The notes beneath the pieces were generated by a model, which made no database searches, had not been told where the DNA came from, and saw only the letters and a program-made list of their open reading frames with translations. A DNA stretch of 64,000 nt from Lentzea aerocolonigenes (GTDB lineage: Bacteria; Actinomycetota; Actinomycetes; Mycobacteriales; Pseudonocardiaceae): assembly GCF_000974445.1 (NCBI RefSeq), contig NZ_BBOJ01000012.1, positions 1 to 64,000 of the forward strand, written 5' to 3'. How positions within the stretch are numbered: position 1 is the first letter of the stretch; each line of letters begins with the position of its first letter. This document shows positions 31,854-39,412 of the stretch, piece after piece. The translations under genes were made by a program, and so were the position numbers.

Positions 31854-33228
31854 GGCCTTCACCCACAACGGCGTCTCCACGACCTACGAGGAGCTCGCCG
31901 GGCGCACGACGAAGCTGGCCCACCGGCTGGCAGAGCTCGGCGTGCGCCACGGAGACCGGGTGGCGTACCTCGGCCCCAACCACCCGTCGTTCGCCGAGAC
32001 CATGTTCGCCACCCACCAGCTCGGCGCGGTCTTCGTCCCGCTCAACTTCCGCCTGAGCCCGGCGGAGATCAACTACCAGCTCGCCGACTGCGGGGCGCAC
32101 GTGCTGGTCCACGCGCCCTCGCACCGCACCGAACACCCGCGGGCCATCTCGCTGGACGACTACGAGACCTGGCTCGCGGGCGGCGCGGACGAGTTGTTCG
32201 ACGAGCCGGTCACGATCGACGAGCCGGCCCTGATCCTCTACACCTCCGGCACCACGGGCAGGCCCAAGGGCGCGGTGCTCAGCCACGCCAACCTGCTGTG
32301 GAACACGTTCAACCTGATGATCGGCGTCGACATCGCCACCGACGAGGTCGCGCTCGTCTCCGCCCCGCTCTTCCACGTCGCCGCGCTCACCCAGACGCTG
32401 CTGCCCACCTTCATCAAGGGCGGGCACAGCGTGATCACGTCCCGGTGGGACGTCGACGAGTGCCTCGACCTGATCGAGAAGCACGACGTGACGTGGATGT
32501 TCGGGGTCTCCACCATGTACGCCGACCTCGCCGCCTCACCGCGCTGGCCCACCGCGGACCTGTCGTCGCTGCGGGTGCTGCTCTGCGGCGGCGCGTCGGT
32601 GCCGGACGCGGTGATCCACACCTACCAGGAACGCGGTCTGGTGTTCTGCCAGGGCTACGGCCTCACCGAGACCGCACCCGGCGCCAGCTTCCTGGAGGCG
32701 GCGGACAGCGTGCGGAAGGCGGGCTCGGCCGGGACGCCGGTGTTCTTCGGCGACCTGCGCCTCGCCGAGTCCGGTGAGATCGAGGTGCAGGGCCCGAACG
32801 TCACCCCGGGCTACTGGAACGACCCGGTGGCCACCGCGGCCGCGTTCACCGACGACGGGTGGTTCCGCACGGGCGACATCGGGCGGCTCGACGACGGTCA
32901 CCTGTACGTCGTCGACCGGCTCAAGGACATGTTCATCTCGGGCGGGGAGAACGTGTACCCGGCCGAGGTGGAGAACGCGATCACCGACCACCCCGACGTG
33001 GCCGAGGTCGCGGTCGTGGGCGTACCGGACGCGCGCTGGGGCGAGGTCGGGCGCGCGTTCGTCCGCCCGGTGCCCGGTGCCGACGTGGACGCGGCGGCGC
33101 TGCGGGAGTTCCTGGTGCCGCGGCTGGCGAAGTACAAGATCCCCGTGCACGTCGAGGTGGTGGCCGAGCTGCCGCGCACGGGGTCGGGGAAGGTGCTCAA
33201 ACCGGCGTTGCGCCGGTTGCCGTTGTGA
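31792..33228 (+). CDS. AMP-forming acyl-CoA synthetase
   Basis: 478 residues from ATG 31792, with AGGAGACAAGG directly ahead, which supports the start despite the 62-bp overlap with the transporter gene. P-loop LILYTSGTTGRPKGAVLSH (about residue 150), YGLTETAP, WFRTGDIG, and the C-terminal catalytic Lys in PRTGSGKVLKPALRR. It activates a carboxylic acid as its CoA ester via an acyl-adenylate. Last gene of the PaaX-controlled operon. Slightly shorter than usual (500-550). Confidence 0.92.
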   Translation: MRNAGLGSWPLRRARMAPKREAFTHNGVSTTYEELAGRTTKLAHRLAELGVRHGDRVAYLGPNHPSFAETMFATHQLGAVFVPLNFRLSPAEINYQLADCGAHVLVHAPSHRTEHPRAISLDDYETWLAGGADELFDEPVTIDEPALILYTSGTTGRPKGAVLSHANLLWNTFNLMIGVDIATDEVALVSAPLFHVAALTQTLLPTFIKGGHSVITSRWDVDECLDLIEKHDVTWMFGVSTMYADLAASPRWPTADLSSLRVLLCGGASVPDAVIHTYQERGLVFCQGYGLTETAPGASFLEAADSVRKAGSAGTPVFFGDLRLAESGEIEVQGPNVTPGYWNDPVATAAAFTDDGWFRTGDIGRLDDGHLYVVDRLKDMFISGGENVYPAEVENAITDHPDVAEVAVVGVPDARWGEVGRAFVRPVPGADVDAAALREFLVPRLAKYKIPVHVEVVAELPRTGSGKVLKPALRRLPL

Positions 33229-33241
33229 GTTCGGGTTCGCC

Positions 33242-33299
33242 CGGCACTTCGGCTTCCGCACGTCACAGCGTGAGCTGCGACCGCGGAGCCGAAGTGCCG
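33242..33299 (+). terminator. Long hairpin after the catabolic operon
   Basis: Arms CGGCACTTCGGCT (33242-33254) and AGCCGAAGTGCCG (33287-33299), 13 bp without mismatch, with a loop that can fold further (CGCA...TGCG). It lies 14 bp past the ligase stop. A Rho-independent-like terminator for the operon is likely. Confidence 0.65.
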
Positions 33300-33335
33300 C
33301 GACGGTCCACTCCGGCCAGGTGGTAGAACGTCCGC

Positions 33336-33731
33336 ATGACTCCTGAGGTGCTGTTCGTCTGCGTGCACAACGCGGGCCGCTCGCAGATGGCCGCCGCCCT
33401 GTTGCAGCACCACGGGATGGGCCGCATCGCCGTGCGCTCCGCCGGTTCCGCCCCCGCGGACCAGGTGAACCCGGCCGCCGCGCAGGCGCTCGCCGAGTGG
33501 GGCCTCGACATCACCGCCGAGGTGCCGTCGAAGCTCACCACCGCGGACGTCGAGGCCTCCGACGTGGTGATCACGATGGGCTGCGGCGACACGTGCCCGG
33601 TCTTCCCCGGCAAGCGTTACCTCGACTGGGACCTGGACGACCCAGCGGGTCAGGGCGTCGACGCGGTGCGGCCGATCCGCGACGAGATCGACCGCCGTGT
33701 CCGCAACCTCGTCGCCGAACTGCTCGACTAG
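33336..33731 (+). CDS. arsC: Arsenate reductase, low-molecular-weight phosphatase fold
   Basis: 131 residues. The P-loop CVHNAGRS (C-x5-R) follows the first strand. TMGCGDTCPVFPGKRYLDWDLDDPAG carries the extra Cys residues and the DP of actinobacterial ArsC. It reduces arsenate to arsenite using thioredoxin or mycothiol. The convergent MFS gene ends 6 bp away, and a ruined ArsO-like flavoprotein gene lies beyond it, which together look like the remains of an ars operon. Confidence 0.88.
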   Translation: MTPEVLFVCVHNAGRSQMAAALLQHHGMGRIAVRSAGSAPADQVNPAAAQALAEWGLDITAEVPSKLTTADVEASDVVITMGCGDTCPVFPGKRYLDWDLDDPAGQGVDAVRPIRDEIDRRVRNLVAELLD

Positions 33732-33737
33732 GTACAA

Positions 33738-34910
33738 CTAGGTCTTCAGGGACAGCAGCGCCGCCACCACGCTGACGGCGGCCAGCAGCACGAACACCGC
33801 CGCGTACCCGCCGAACCACGCGGCCAGCACGCTCCCCGCCCACGGCGCCACGGCGGCGGACAGCATCACCGGGCCGCCGAGCAGGCCGCTCAACCGTCCG
33901 TAGTGGACACTCCCCCACCTGTCGGTCACGGCGGTGGCCTGCACCAGCGTGAAGATGCCGCGGGCACACCCCGCCAGCACCGAGCCGAGGACCAGGACCG
34001 ACGCCGGTCCCGGCACGAGGCCCAGCAACAACGTCGTCACCGCGGCGGCCAGCAGCACCAGTGCGGTGCGGGTGCGCACGGACGTTGCTCGCTCCAGTCG
34101 CGCGTACCCCAGCCGGCCCGCCACCTGTCCGGCACCGCCCAGGCCCAGGGCGATCGCCGCCGTCGTCGTGGACAGGCCGCGCTCGGTGAGCAGCGGCACG
34201 AGGTTGATCACGACCGCGTAGACCGCGAACGCCGACAGCGTCATCGCCACCGCGAGCAGCACGAACGGGCCGCTGCGGGCGATCGCGGACGGCGCTTCCG
34301 ACTCGTGCGTCTCGGCGGGCTGCCACGGCCTGCGCAGACCCAGGACGTGCAACGGCACCGTGATCACGGCGAGCACGACCGCGAGCACCAGGTACGTCTG
34401 CCGCCAGTCCAGCACGGTGTTCAGCAGAGCCGTGAGCGGTGCGAACACCGTGCTCGCCAGCCCCGCGACCAGGGTGACGGCGGTGAGTGCGCGCACGCGT
34501 TGCGGCCCGTACCAGCGGGTCAGCGCGGCGAACGCGGGCTGGTAGAGCACACCGGCCATCGCCGCACCCGCGAGCAGCCACCCCGCGAAGTACGCGGTGA
34601 GCGACTGCGCCGTGGCGACCACCACGACGGCCACCACCGCGAGCACCGATCCCGCGCTCATCACGACACGCGGCCCCCACCGGTCGAGCACCCTGCCCAC
34701 CACGACGCCGACCAGGCCGCCGGCGATCTGGGCGAGCGTGAAGCCGAGGGTGAGCGCGGGGAGCGTCCACCCGGTCGACGCGCTGATCGTCGGCGCCAGC
34801 ACCGGGAACGCGTAGTAGAGCACGCCCCAGCTGGTGATCTCGGTGACGCAGAGGACGATCAGCACGGTGCGCAGAGAGGTGCCTTGCGCGACAACGGGTT
34901 CAGCGGTCAC
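33738..34910 (-). CDS. MFS transporter of the arsenic-locus type
   Basis: 390 residues from GTG 34910, which overlaps the stop of the ruined flavoprotein gene (GTGA). Twelve helices: SLRTVLIVLCVTEITSWGVLYYAFPVLAP at the start, GRVLDRWGPRVVMSAGSVLAV after helix 2. In actinomycetes a similar MFS gene often follows an arsR and an ArsO-like flavoprotein gene; this position is the main reason for suggesting arsenic or organoarsenic export. The protein looks intact. Substrate not shown. Confidence 0.78.
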   Translation of the reverse strand: MTAEPVVAQGTSLRTVLIVLCVTEITSWGVLYYAFPVLAPTISASTGWTLPALTLGFTLAQIAGGLVGVVVGRVLDRWGPRVVMSAGSVLAVVAVVVVATAQSLTAYFAGWLLAGAAMAGVLYQPAFAALTRWYGPQRVRALTAVTLVAGLASTVFAPLTALLNTVLDWRQTYLVLAVVLAVITVPLHVLGLRRPWQPAETHESEAPSAIARSGPFVLLAVAMTLSAFAVYAVVINLVPLLTERGLSTTTAAIALGLGGAGQVAGRLGYARLERATSVRTRTALVLLAAAVTTLLLGLVPGPASVLVLGSVLAGCARGIFTLVQATAVTDRWGSVHYGRLSGLLGGPVMLSAAVAPWAGSVLAAWFGGYAAVFVLLAAVSVVAALLSLKT

Positions 34911-35308
34911 CCGGCGAACGACCCTGCTCCGCCGCACACCCCGGTCTCGGGCAGCACGAGCTCCACCCGGCCCGCTGCCTCGTGGTCACCGGCGATCGCC
35001 GCGACGACCGAGCGCACCTGCTCGTAGCCGGTGAGCGCACGCCCGTAGCTCTTCATGCCCACCAGATAAACGCCCTGCTCCGGCTGGCGCAACTCACTTT
35101 CCCCGTGCGGGTAGACCGTGCCGCGCGAGTGGGCGTTCGGATCGATCAGCGGCGCGAGCTTCACCGGCACCTGCAGCACCGGGTCGAGGTCGAGCCGGAT
35201 CTCCGGCAGCCACCCTCCGGCACGAGTGGTTCCAGACCGCGTTCCAGCAGGTGCGCGACCAGACCGGACGGGCCCCGCGCCCGCCACGATCACCGGCAAG
35301 CTGTCCAC
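34907..35308 (-). pseudogene. Decayed ArsO-like FAD-dependent oxidoreductase
   Basis: From GTG 35308 the frame begins LPVIVAGAGP, an FAD-binding Rossmann opening. The next bases in another frame read GPSGLVAHLLERGLEPLVPE, the expected continuation, so a frameshift follows the GAGP motif. It then joins at LPEIRLDLDPVL to the conserved C-terminal region (KLAPLIDPNAHSRGTVYPHG, YLVGMKSYGRA), so most of the roughly 350-residue body is deleted. KSYGRALTGYEQVRS also lacks a few residues usually present. The gene cannot give a functional enzyme. It precedes the MFS gene with a 4-bp overlap. Confidence 0.8.
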
Positions 35309-35342
35309 GGTTCGCTCCCTCACTCGATGTCCGGCCAACTCT

Positions 35343-35385
35343 ATCGACCGACATCGATGGAAGCAATCATCGACCTACATCGATG
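35343..35385. promoter_or_regulatory. Two ArsR-type operator boxes without an arsR gene
   Basis: ATCGACCGACATCGATG (35343-35359) and ATCGACCTACATCGATG (35369-35385): direct repeats with one difference, 26 bp apart, each containing ATCGA-N6-TCGAT. They lie upstream of the ruined flavoprotein and MFS genes; the second overlaps the 3' end of the USP gene. They look like SmtB/ArsR sites, but no such regulator is encoded next to them. Confidence 0.55.
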
Positions 35386-36250
35386 CTTCCGGCTGTCGCA
35401 CGATCGCCAGCGGACACGGCGAGTGGTAGACGAGCGCCTGACTCGTCGAGCCCAGCAACATCCCGGCGAACCCACCACGGCCGTGACTGCCCACCACCAG
35501 GAGCTGCGCCTCCGCGCCGTACCGCATGAGCGCGCGCACCGGCCGGTCACGCAGCACCACCCGATGCACCCGCACGTCCGGATACTTGTCCTGCCACCCG
35601 GCGAGCCGTTCGGCCAGCAGCCTCTGCTCGCTGTCCTCGACCTGCTTCCAGTCCACGGTGAAGCGCGACGCGGTGTAGGCGCTCTCGACCATGAAGTCGT
35701 GCCAGCACATCACCACGGTGAGCCCGGCCCCGCGGACCGAGGCCTCCTCGAACGCGAACGCCAGCGCCGCCTCGCTCGTCGGTGACCCGTCGACGCCGAC
35801 CACGACCGGCCCGTCCGGGACCTCGGTGCCGCGCACGACGACCACCGGGCTCCTGCCGTGCGCGGCGAGGGCGACCGCGGTCGAACCGACGAGCAGGCCG
35901 GTGACGTTGCCGAGCCCCTGCGAGCCCACCACGAGCAGCCGCGCCTCGCGCGAGCGTTCGATCAGCAGCCTGGTTCCGCTGTCGCACACCAGCTCGGTGG
36001 ACACGTCCACACCGGGCGCCGCGGCGGCCGCTTCGGTCAGCCACGCCCTGCCCTGGTCCTCGATGGCGCGGCGGATCTCGGTGCCGGTCAGCACCATTTC
36101 GGGATATCCCCTGGTGGGCAACGTGTACGCGTGCACGAGCAGCAGCGGGACGTGGTGCCGGCCGCATTCGGCGGCGGCCCACTTCACCGCCGCCAGCGAC
36201 GAGGACGAGCCGTCAACCCCCACCACGACCGGTGCGTCGGGTGCCTTCAC
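35375..36250 (-). CDS. Universal stress protein, tandem Usp domains
   Basis: 291 residues, two Usp domains: residues 1-145 (VVVGVDGSSSSLAAVKWAAAECGRHHVPLLLVHAY, ending LLVVGSQGLGNVTGLLVGSTAVALAAHGRSPVVVVRG) and 150-291 (VVVGVDGSPTSEAALAFAFEEASVRGAGLTVV, ending LLVVGSHGRGGFAGMLLGSTSQALVYHSPCPLAIVR). Both carry the G-x2-G-x9-GS ATP-binding pattern. Translationally coupled (4-bp overlap) to the CBS-BON gene upstream. In mycobacteria such tandem Usps belong to hypoxia/dormancy regulons; the same role is inferred here. Confidence 0.93.
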   Translation of the reverse strand: MKAPDAPVVVGVDGSSSSLAAVKWAAAECGRHHVPLLLVHAYTLPTRGYPEMVLTGTEIRRAIEDQGRAWLTEAAAAAPGVDVSTELVCDSGTRLLIERSREARLLVVGSQGLGNVTGLLVGSTAVALAAHGRSPVVVVRGTEVPDGPVVVGVDGSPTSEAALAFAFEEASVRGAGLTVVMCWHDFMVESAYTASRFTVDWKQVEDSEQRLLAERLAGWQDKYPDVRVHRVVLRDRPVRALMRYGAEAQLLVVGSHGRGGFAGMLLGSTSQALVYHSPCPLAIVRQPEASM

Positions 36251-36819
36251 CGCTGTCCTCCAACCGGGATCCGCACGCTCAGGACGCCGGGCACGGCACC
36301 CGCCAGCGCGAGAATTGCTCGCTCTGTCTCGTCGTCCACGTCGTCCGCGCTGATCACGGCCTCGCCGTCACGTACCGCGACCGTCCACCTGCGACCTCCG
36401 TCGGCGTAGAGGTCGAGCACGCGCTGGACCTCCGCCGCGACGGACGTGTCGGTGCGGCCGAGCGCGCGGACGAGGTCGCGGCGGGTCACGACGCCGACGA
36501 CCTGGGAGCCGTCGACGATCGGCAGGCAGCGGATGCGGTCGTCGACGAGCACGCGGGCGATGACGCTCGCCTCCGTGCCGCCGCTCATCGCCGTCGCGGG
36601 TGAGGTCATCACGTCGCCGACGGAGACGCCGCGGGTCTCCTCGACGTAGCCGTTGCGCAGGAGGTCCGCCTCCGTGACGATGCCGACCAGCCGCTTGTCG
36701 TCGTCCACGACGGGCAGCGCGGTGAAGCCGTGCGCGACGAGCAGGGCCGCGGCGCCGCGCACGGGCACCTGCGGGATCACCGTGACGGCCGGGGTGGTCA
36801 TGATGTCGCGAGCGCGCAT
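36247..36819 (-). CDS. CBS-pair and BON domain protein
   Basis: 190 residues from ATG 36819, with GGAGAAG about 6 nt ahead. Two CBS motifs: MRARDIMTTPAVTVIPQVPVRGAAALLVAHGFTALPVVDDDKRLVGIVTEADLL (1-55) and VGDVMTSPATAMSGGTEASVIARVLVDDRIRCLPIVDGSQVVGVVTRRDLVRAL (65-122). The C-terminal BON-like segment is AEVQRVLDLYADGGRRWTVAVRDGEAVISADDVDDETERAILALAGAVPGVLSVRI. CBS pairs bind adenosine nucleotides. Overlaps the USP start (ATGA), so one operon. Confidence 0.92.
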   Translation of the reverse strand: MRARDIMTTPAVTVIPQVPVRGAAALLVAHGFTALPVVDDDKRLVGIVTEADLLRNGYVEETRGVSVGDVMTSPATAMSGGTEASVIARVLVDDRIRCLPIVDGSQVVGVVTRRDLVRALGRTDTSVAAEVQRVLDLYADGGRRWTVAVRDGEAVISADDVDDETERAILALAGAVPGVLSVRIPVGGQR

Positions 36820-36847
36820 TCCGCTTCTCCGTTCCACGACGTAGACG

Positions 36848-37540
36848 CTAGGAACGCGCCGTGGCCGGGAACGCGGTCGTTGGTCCCGCCCCGCCAGGGA
36901 CCTTCGCACCGACGGTCAGCAGCGCCTGGGGAAAGCCCGCCAGGCCGTGACGTTCGATCAGACCGGTTCGCCACTCCTGGCGGTGCGGCAGGTGCACGAC
37001 CGGGCACACCCGCAGTCCCGCGGAGCGAGCCGCGAGAACCGCCGACTGCAACGCCGCACCGCCGCGCACGTGGTCGCAGCGTGTGTCACCCGCGGTGAGC
37101 ACGACGAGGGTGTGCTCGTCGAGGGCGTACAGCTCCGTGCCCGCCCAGTGGTTCGCGGACGCGAGGGCACGCACGTCGCCGTCCGCGGTGCCGTCGGGCA
37201 GGCGGATCGCGCGGTGCCGGGCGATCTCGGCCTCGGTGGGCGACTGCACCCGGTCGGACCGCACGATCGCGACCAGGCCGGGGTTGCGGTGGTCGGCAGG
37301 GAACACGGCCTGCGCGTGCCACCCCGTGACGCGGACGGCCAGCACCACGTGCTCGAGCGCGGCGCCGCAGCTCAGCAGCCCCTCCACGCCGAGCGGGTCA
37401 CGCGACGAGGAGTGCGCGACCTCGTACAGGTACGCGGACCTGCCGTTCAGTTCGACCACCCACGGCCTGCCCGCGCTGCCCGCGCTGGCCTTCGCGGCGG
37501 CCTCGACGATCTCCGTTTTCGCGGCGGCGCTCCATCGCAT
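36848..37540 (-). CDS. Short Acg-type nitroreductase-fold protein
   Basis: 230 residues from ATG 37540 with GGAAGG upstream; the frame is open further, but the only upstream in-frame valine is GTC. The nitroreductase pattern is partly visible: KTEIVEAAAKASAGSAGRPWVVEL (the APSxxNxQPW region, here degenerate), SCGAALEHVVLAVRVTGWHAQAVFP (the cGaal..l.lalr..G motif) and GGAALQSAVLAARSAGL. Mycobacterial Acg (Rv2032) is about 330 residues and belongs to the DosR regulon together with Usp and CBS proteins, as here. The shortness and the missing FMN-binding Asn suggest reduced or changed function. Confidence 0.65.
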   Translation of the reverse strand: MRWSAAAKTEIVEAAAKASAGSAGRPWVVELNGRSAYLYEVAHSSSRDPLGVEGLLSCGAALEHVVLAVRVTGWHAQAVFPADHRNPGLVAIVRSDRVQSPTEAEIARHRAIRLPDGTADGDVRALASANHWAGTELYALDEHTLVVLTAGDTRCDHVRGGAALQSAVLAARSAGLRVCPVVHLPHRQEWRTGLIERHGLAGFPQALLTVGAKVPGGAGPTTAFPATARS

Positions 37541-37694
37541 CCCCAGACCTTCCGCCGTGACGGCGCAGAGCGACAGTGCGAACGGTCTCCCCGCACCGGG
37601 GCCCAAGGACCCTGCGTGCACTCCTCCGCCGCCGGCGACCTCGGCCCAGCCGTGTTCAGGAAGGATCGTGATCCCGCCCTCGTCGCACTTCCCC

Positions 37695-37710
37695 CATGAC
37701 ATCTGTCATG
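37695..37710. promoter_or_regulatory. Operator candidate for the ABC exporter/two-component operon
   Basis: CATGACATCTGTCATG: perfect 7-bp arms around TC, 50-59 bp before the ABC ATPase start. Similar TGACAN2TGTCA dyads are bound by DesR/NarL-type response regulators, as recalled. The regulator encoded in this operon is the obvious candidate. Confidence 0.55.
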
Positions 37711-37768
37711 CCGGGATCGTGACGGCTGATCCCCTCGCCGCCGGGCCCGTCCGCCGAGCATGGAACGC

Positions 37769-38677
37769 ATGACACAGACAGCTGTGCGGGCCGGAGCCGC
37801 GGTGGCGTTGAGCGGCCTGCGGAAGCGGTTCGGCGAGGTCCGCGCCGTCGACGGGATCGACCTGGTGATCTCGCCCGGCGAGGTGGTCGCGCTGCTCGGC
37901 CCGAACGGGGCGGGCAAGTCCACGACGGTGGACATGCTGCTCGCACTGTCCACTCCGGACGGTGGCGAGATCAGCGTCTTCGGCACCTCGCCGCGGGAGG
38001 CGGTGGTGGCCGGGCGGATCTCGGCGATGCTGCAGAGCGGGGCGCTGCTGGACGACGCGACGGTGGCCGAGGCCGTGGGGCTCGTCGCGGCGTTGCACCG
38101 CGAGCCGATGCCGGTGGAGCAGGCGTTGCGGCAGGCCGGGATCGCGGATCTGGCCGGCCGCAAGTGCACCAAGCTCTCCGGCGGGCAGAAGCAGCGGGTG
38201 CGGTTCGCACTGGCGCTGGTGTGCGATCCGGACCTGCTGGTGCTCGACGAGCCGACGGTCGCGATGGACGTCGAGACGCGGCGGGCGTTCTGGCAGCAGA
38301 TGCGCGCCTACACCGACACCGACACCGGGCGGACGGTGCTGTTCGCGACGCACTACCTCGACGAGGCCGAGGAGTACGCGGACCGCGTGGTGCTGATGCG
38401 GTCCGGGCGGATCGTGGCGGACGGATCGGTGGCGCAGGTGCGGGCCGCGGTGTCGGGCCGAACGTTGCGCGCGGTCGTCCCGGGAGCGGCGGACCTCGCG
38501 CTGCCGGGCGTGCGCTCGGCCGAACGGCGGGGCGACCAGATCACGCTCACCTGCACCGACTCCGACGCCGCTGTGCGCGCGCTGCTGGCCCGCTACCCCC
38601 ACGCCCACGACATCGAGATCACCGCGCTCGGCCTCGAGGACGCGTTCCTCGCGCTCACCGGGGAGGACGACCGATGA
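37769..38677 (+). CDS. ABC exporter ATPase subunit (drug/lipid type)
   Basis: 302 residues from ATG 37769; ATG 37760 (three residues longer) is equally possible and neither has a clear ribosome site. Walker A GPNGAGKST, Q-loop in AMLQSGALLD, signature LSGGQKQR, Walker B LLVLDEPTVAMD, H-loop ATHYLDEAE. The C-terminal tail is of the DrrA/CcmA type. Forms an exporter with the next gene (4-bp overlap). Operon with a histidine kinase and response regulator, so it probably answers membrane or antibiotic stress. Confidence 0.92.
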   Translation: MTQTAVRAGAAVALSGLRKRFGEVRAVDGIDLVISPGEVVALLGPNGAGKSTTVDMLLALSTPDGGEISVFGTSPREAVVAGRISAMLQSGALLDDATVAEAVGLVAALHREPMPVEQALRQAGIADLAGRKCTKLSGGQKQRVRFALALVCDPDLLVLDEPTVAMDVETRRAFWQQMRAYTDTDTGRTVLFATHYLDEAEEYADRVVLMRSGRIVADGSVAQVRAAVSGRTLRAVVPGAADLALPGVRSAERRGDQITLTCTDSDAAVRALLARYPHAHDIEITALGLEDAFLALTGEDDR

Positions 38678-39402
38678 ACACCCGTTTCCTGGCACTGGAA
38701 CTGCGGCGGGCCGTGCGCAACGGCCGGTACCTGATCTTCACCGTGGTTGTGCCGGCGGTGATGTTCCTGCTGTTCGTGAACCTCTACGGCGGCGGGGAGG
38801 GGACGTTCCCGAACGGGCTGCCGGTGACGACGTCGTTGATGATGAACATGGCGTTGTTCGGCGTGATGGCGGGCCCGTTGTCGATCGGCGCCCGGATCGC
38901 GGTCGAACGGGGCCTGGGCTGGCAGCGGCAGTTGCGGCTGACCCCGCTGACCGGGTCGGGGTACCTGCTGACCAAGGGCGCGCTGGGCATGCTGGTCGGG
39001 CTGCCGGGAATCCTGCTGGTGTGCGTGATCGGCGCGTTCGAGGGCGTGCGGATGGACGCGGCGCACTGGATCGGGGTGCTGGCCACGCTGTGGCTGGGCG
39101 CGATCCCGTTCGTGCTGCTGGGCATCGTGATCGGGCTCGTCGCGACCCCGGACGGCATGCAGGCGATCACCGGTCTGGCGTCGATGCTCTTCGGTCTGCT
39201 GGGCGGCATCTGGATCCCCGCCGACGTGGCGCCGGACTGGCTGGCGACGATCATGAAGGCGCTGCCGACGTTCTGGGTGAAGCAGCTGACGCAGGCTCCG
39301 TTCGTATCAGGGGTGAACGTCGGGGAGGCGTTGCTGGTGATCACTCTGTGGGTGGTGGGCCTGTCGGTGATCGCCGCGCGCCGCTACCGCGTCCAGAGCT
39401 AG
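38674..39402 (+). CDS. ABC-2 type permease
   Basis: 242 residues, start overlapping the ATPase stop. Six helices: RYLIFTVVVPAVMFLLFVNLYG, MMNMALFGVMAGPLSIGARIAVERGLGWQRQLRLTPLTGSGYLLTKG (typical ABC-2 block with the RQLRLTPL turn), LVGLPGILLVCVIGAFEG, LATLWLGAIPFVLLGIVIGLVA, LASMLFGLLGGIWIPADVAPDWL and LVITLWVVGLSVIAARRY. Partner of the ATPase. Substrate unknown; lipids or drugs are usual for this class. Confidence 0.9.
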   Translation: MNTRFLALELRRAVRNGRYLIFTVVVPAVMFLLFVNLYGGGEGTFPNGLPVTTSLMMNMALFGVMAGPLSIGARIAVERGLGWQRQLRLTPLTGSGYLLTKGALGMLVGLPGILLVCVIGAFEGVRMDAAHWIGVLATLWLGAIPFVLLGIVIGLVATPDGMQAITGLASMLFGLLGGIWIPADVAPDWLATIMKALPTFWVKQLTQAPFVSGVNVGEALLVITLWVVGLSVIAARRYRVQS

Positions 39403-39412
39403 GTTCGTCGTC

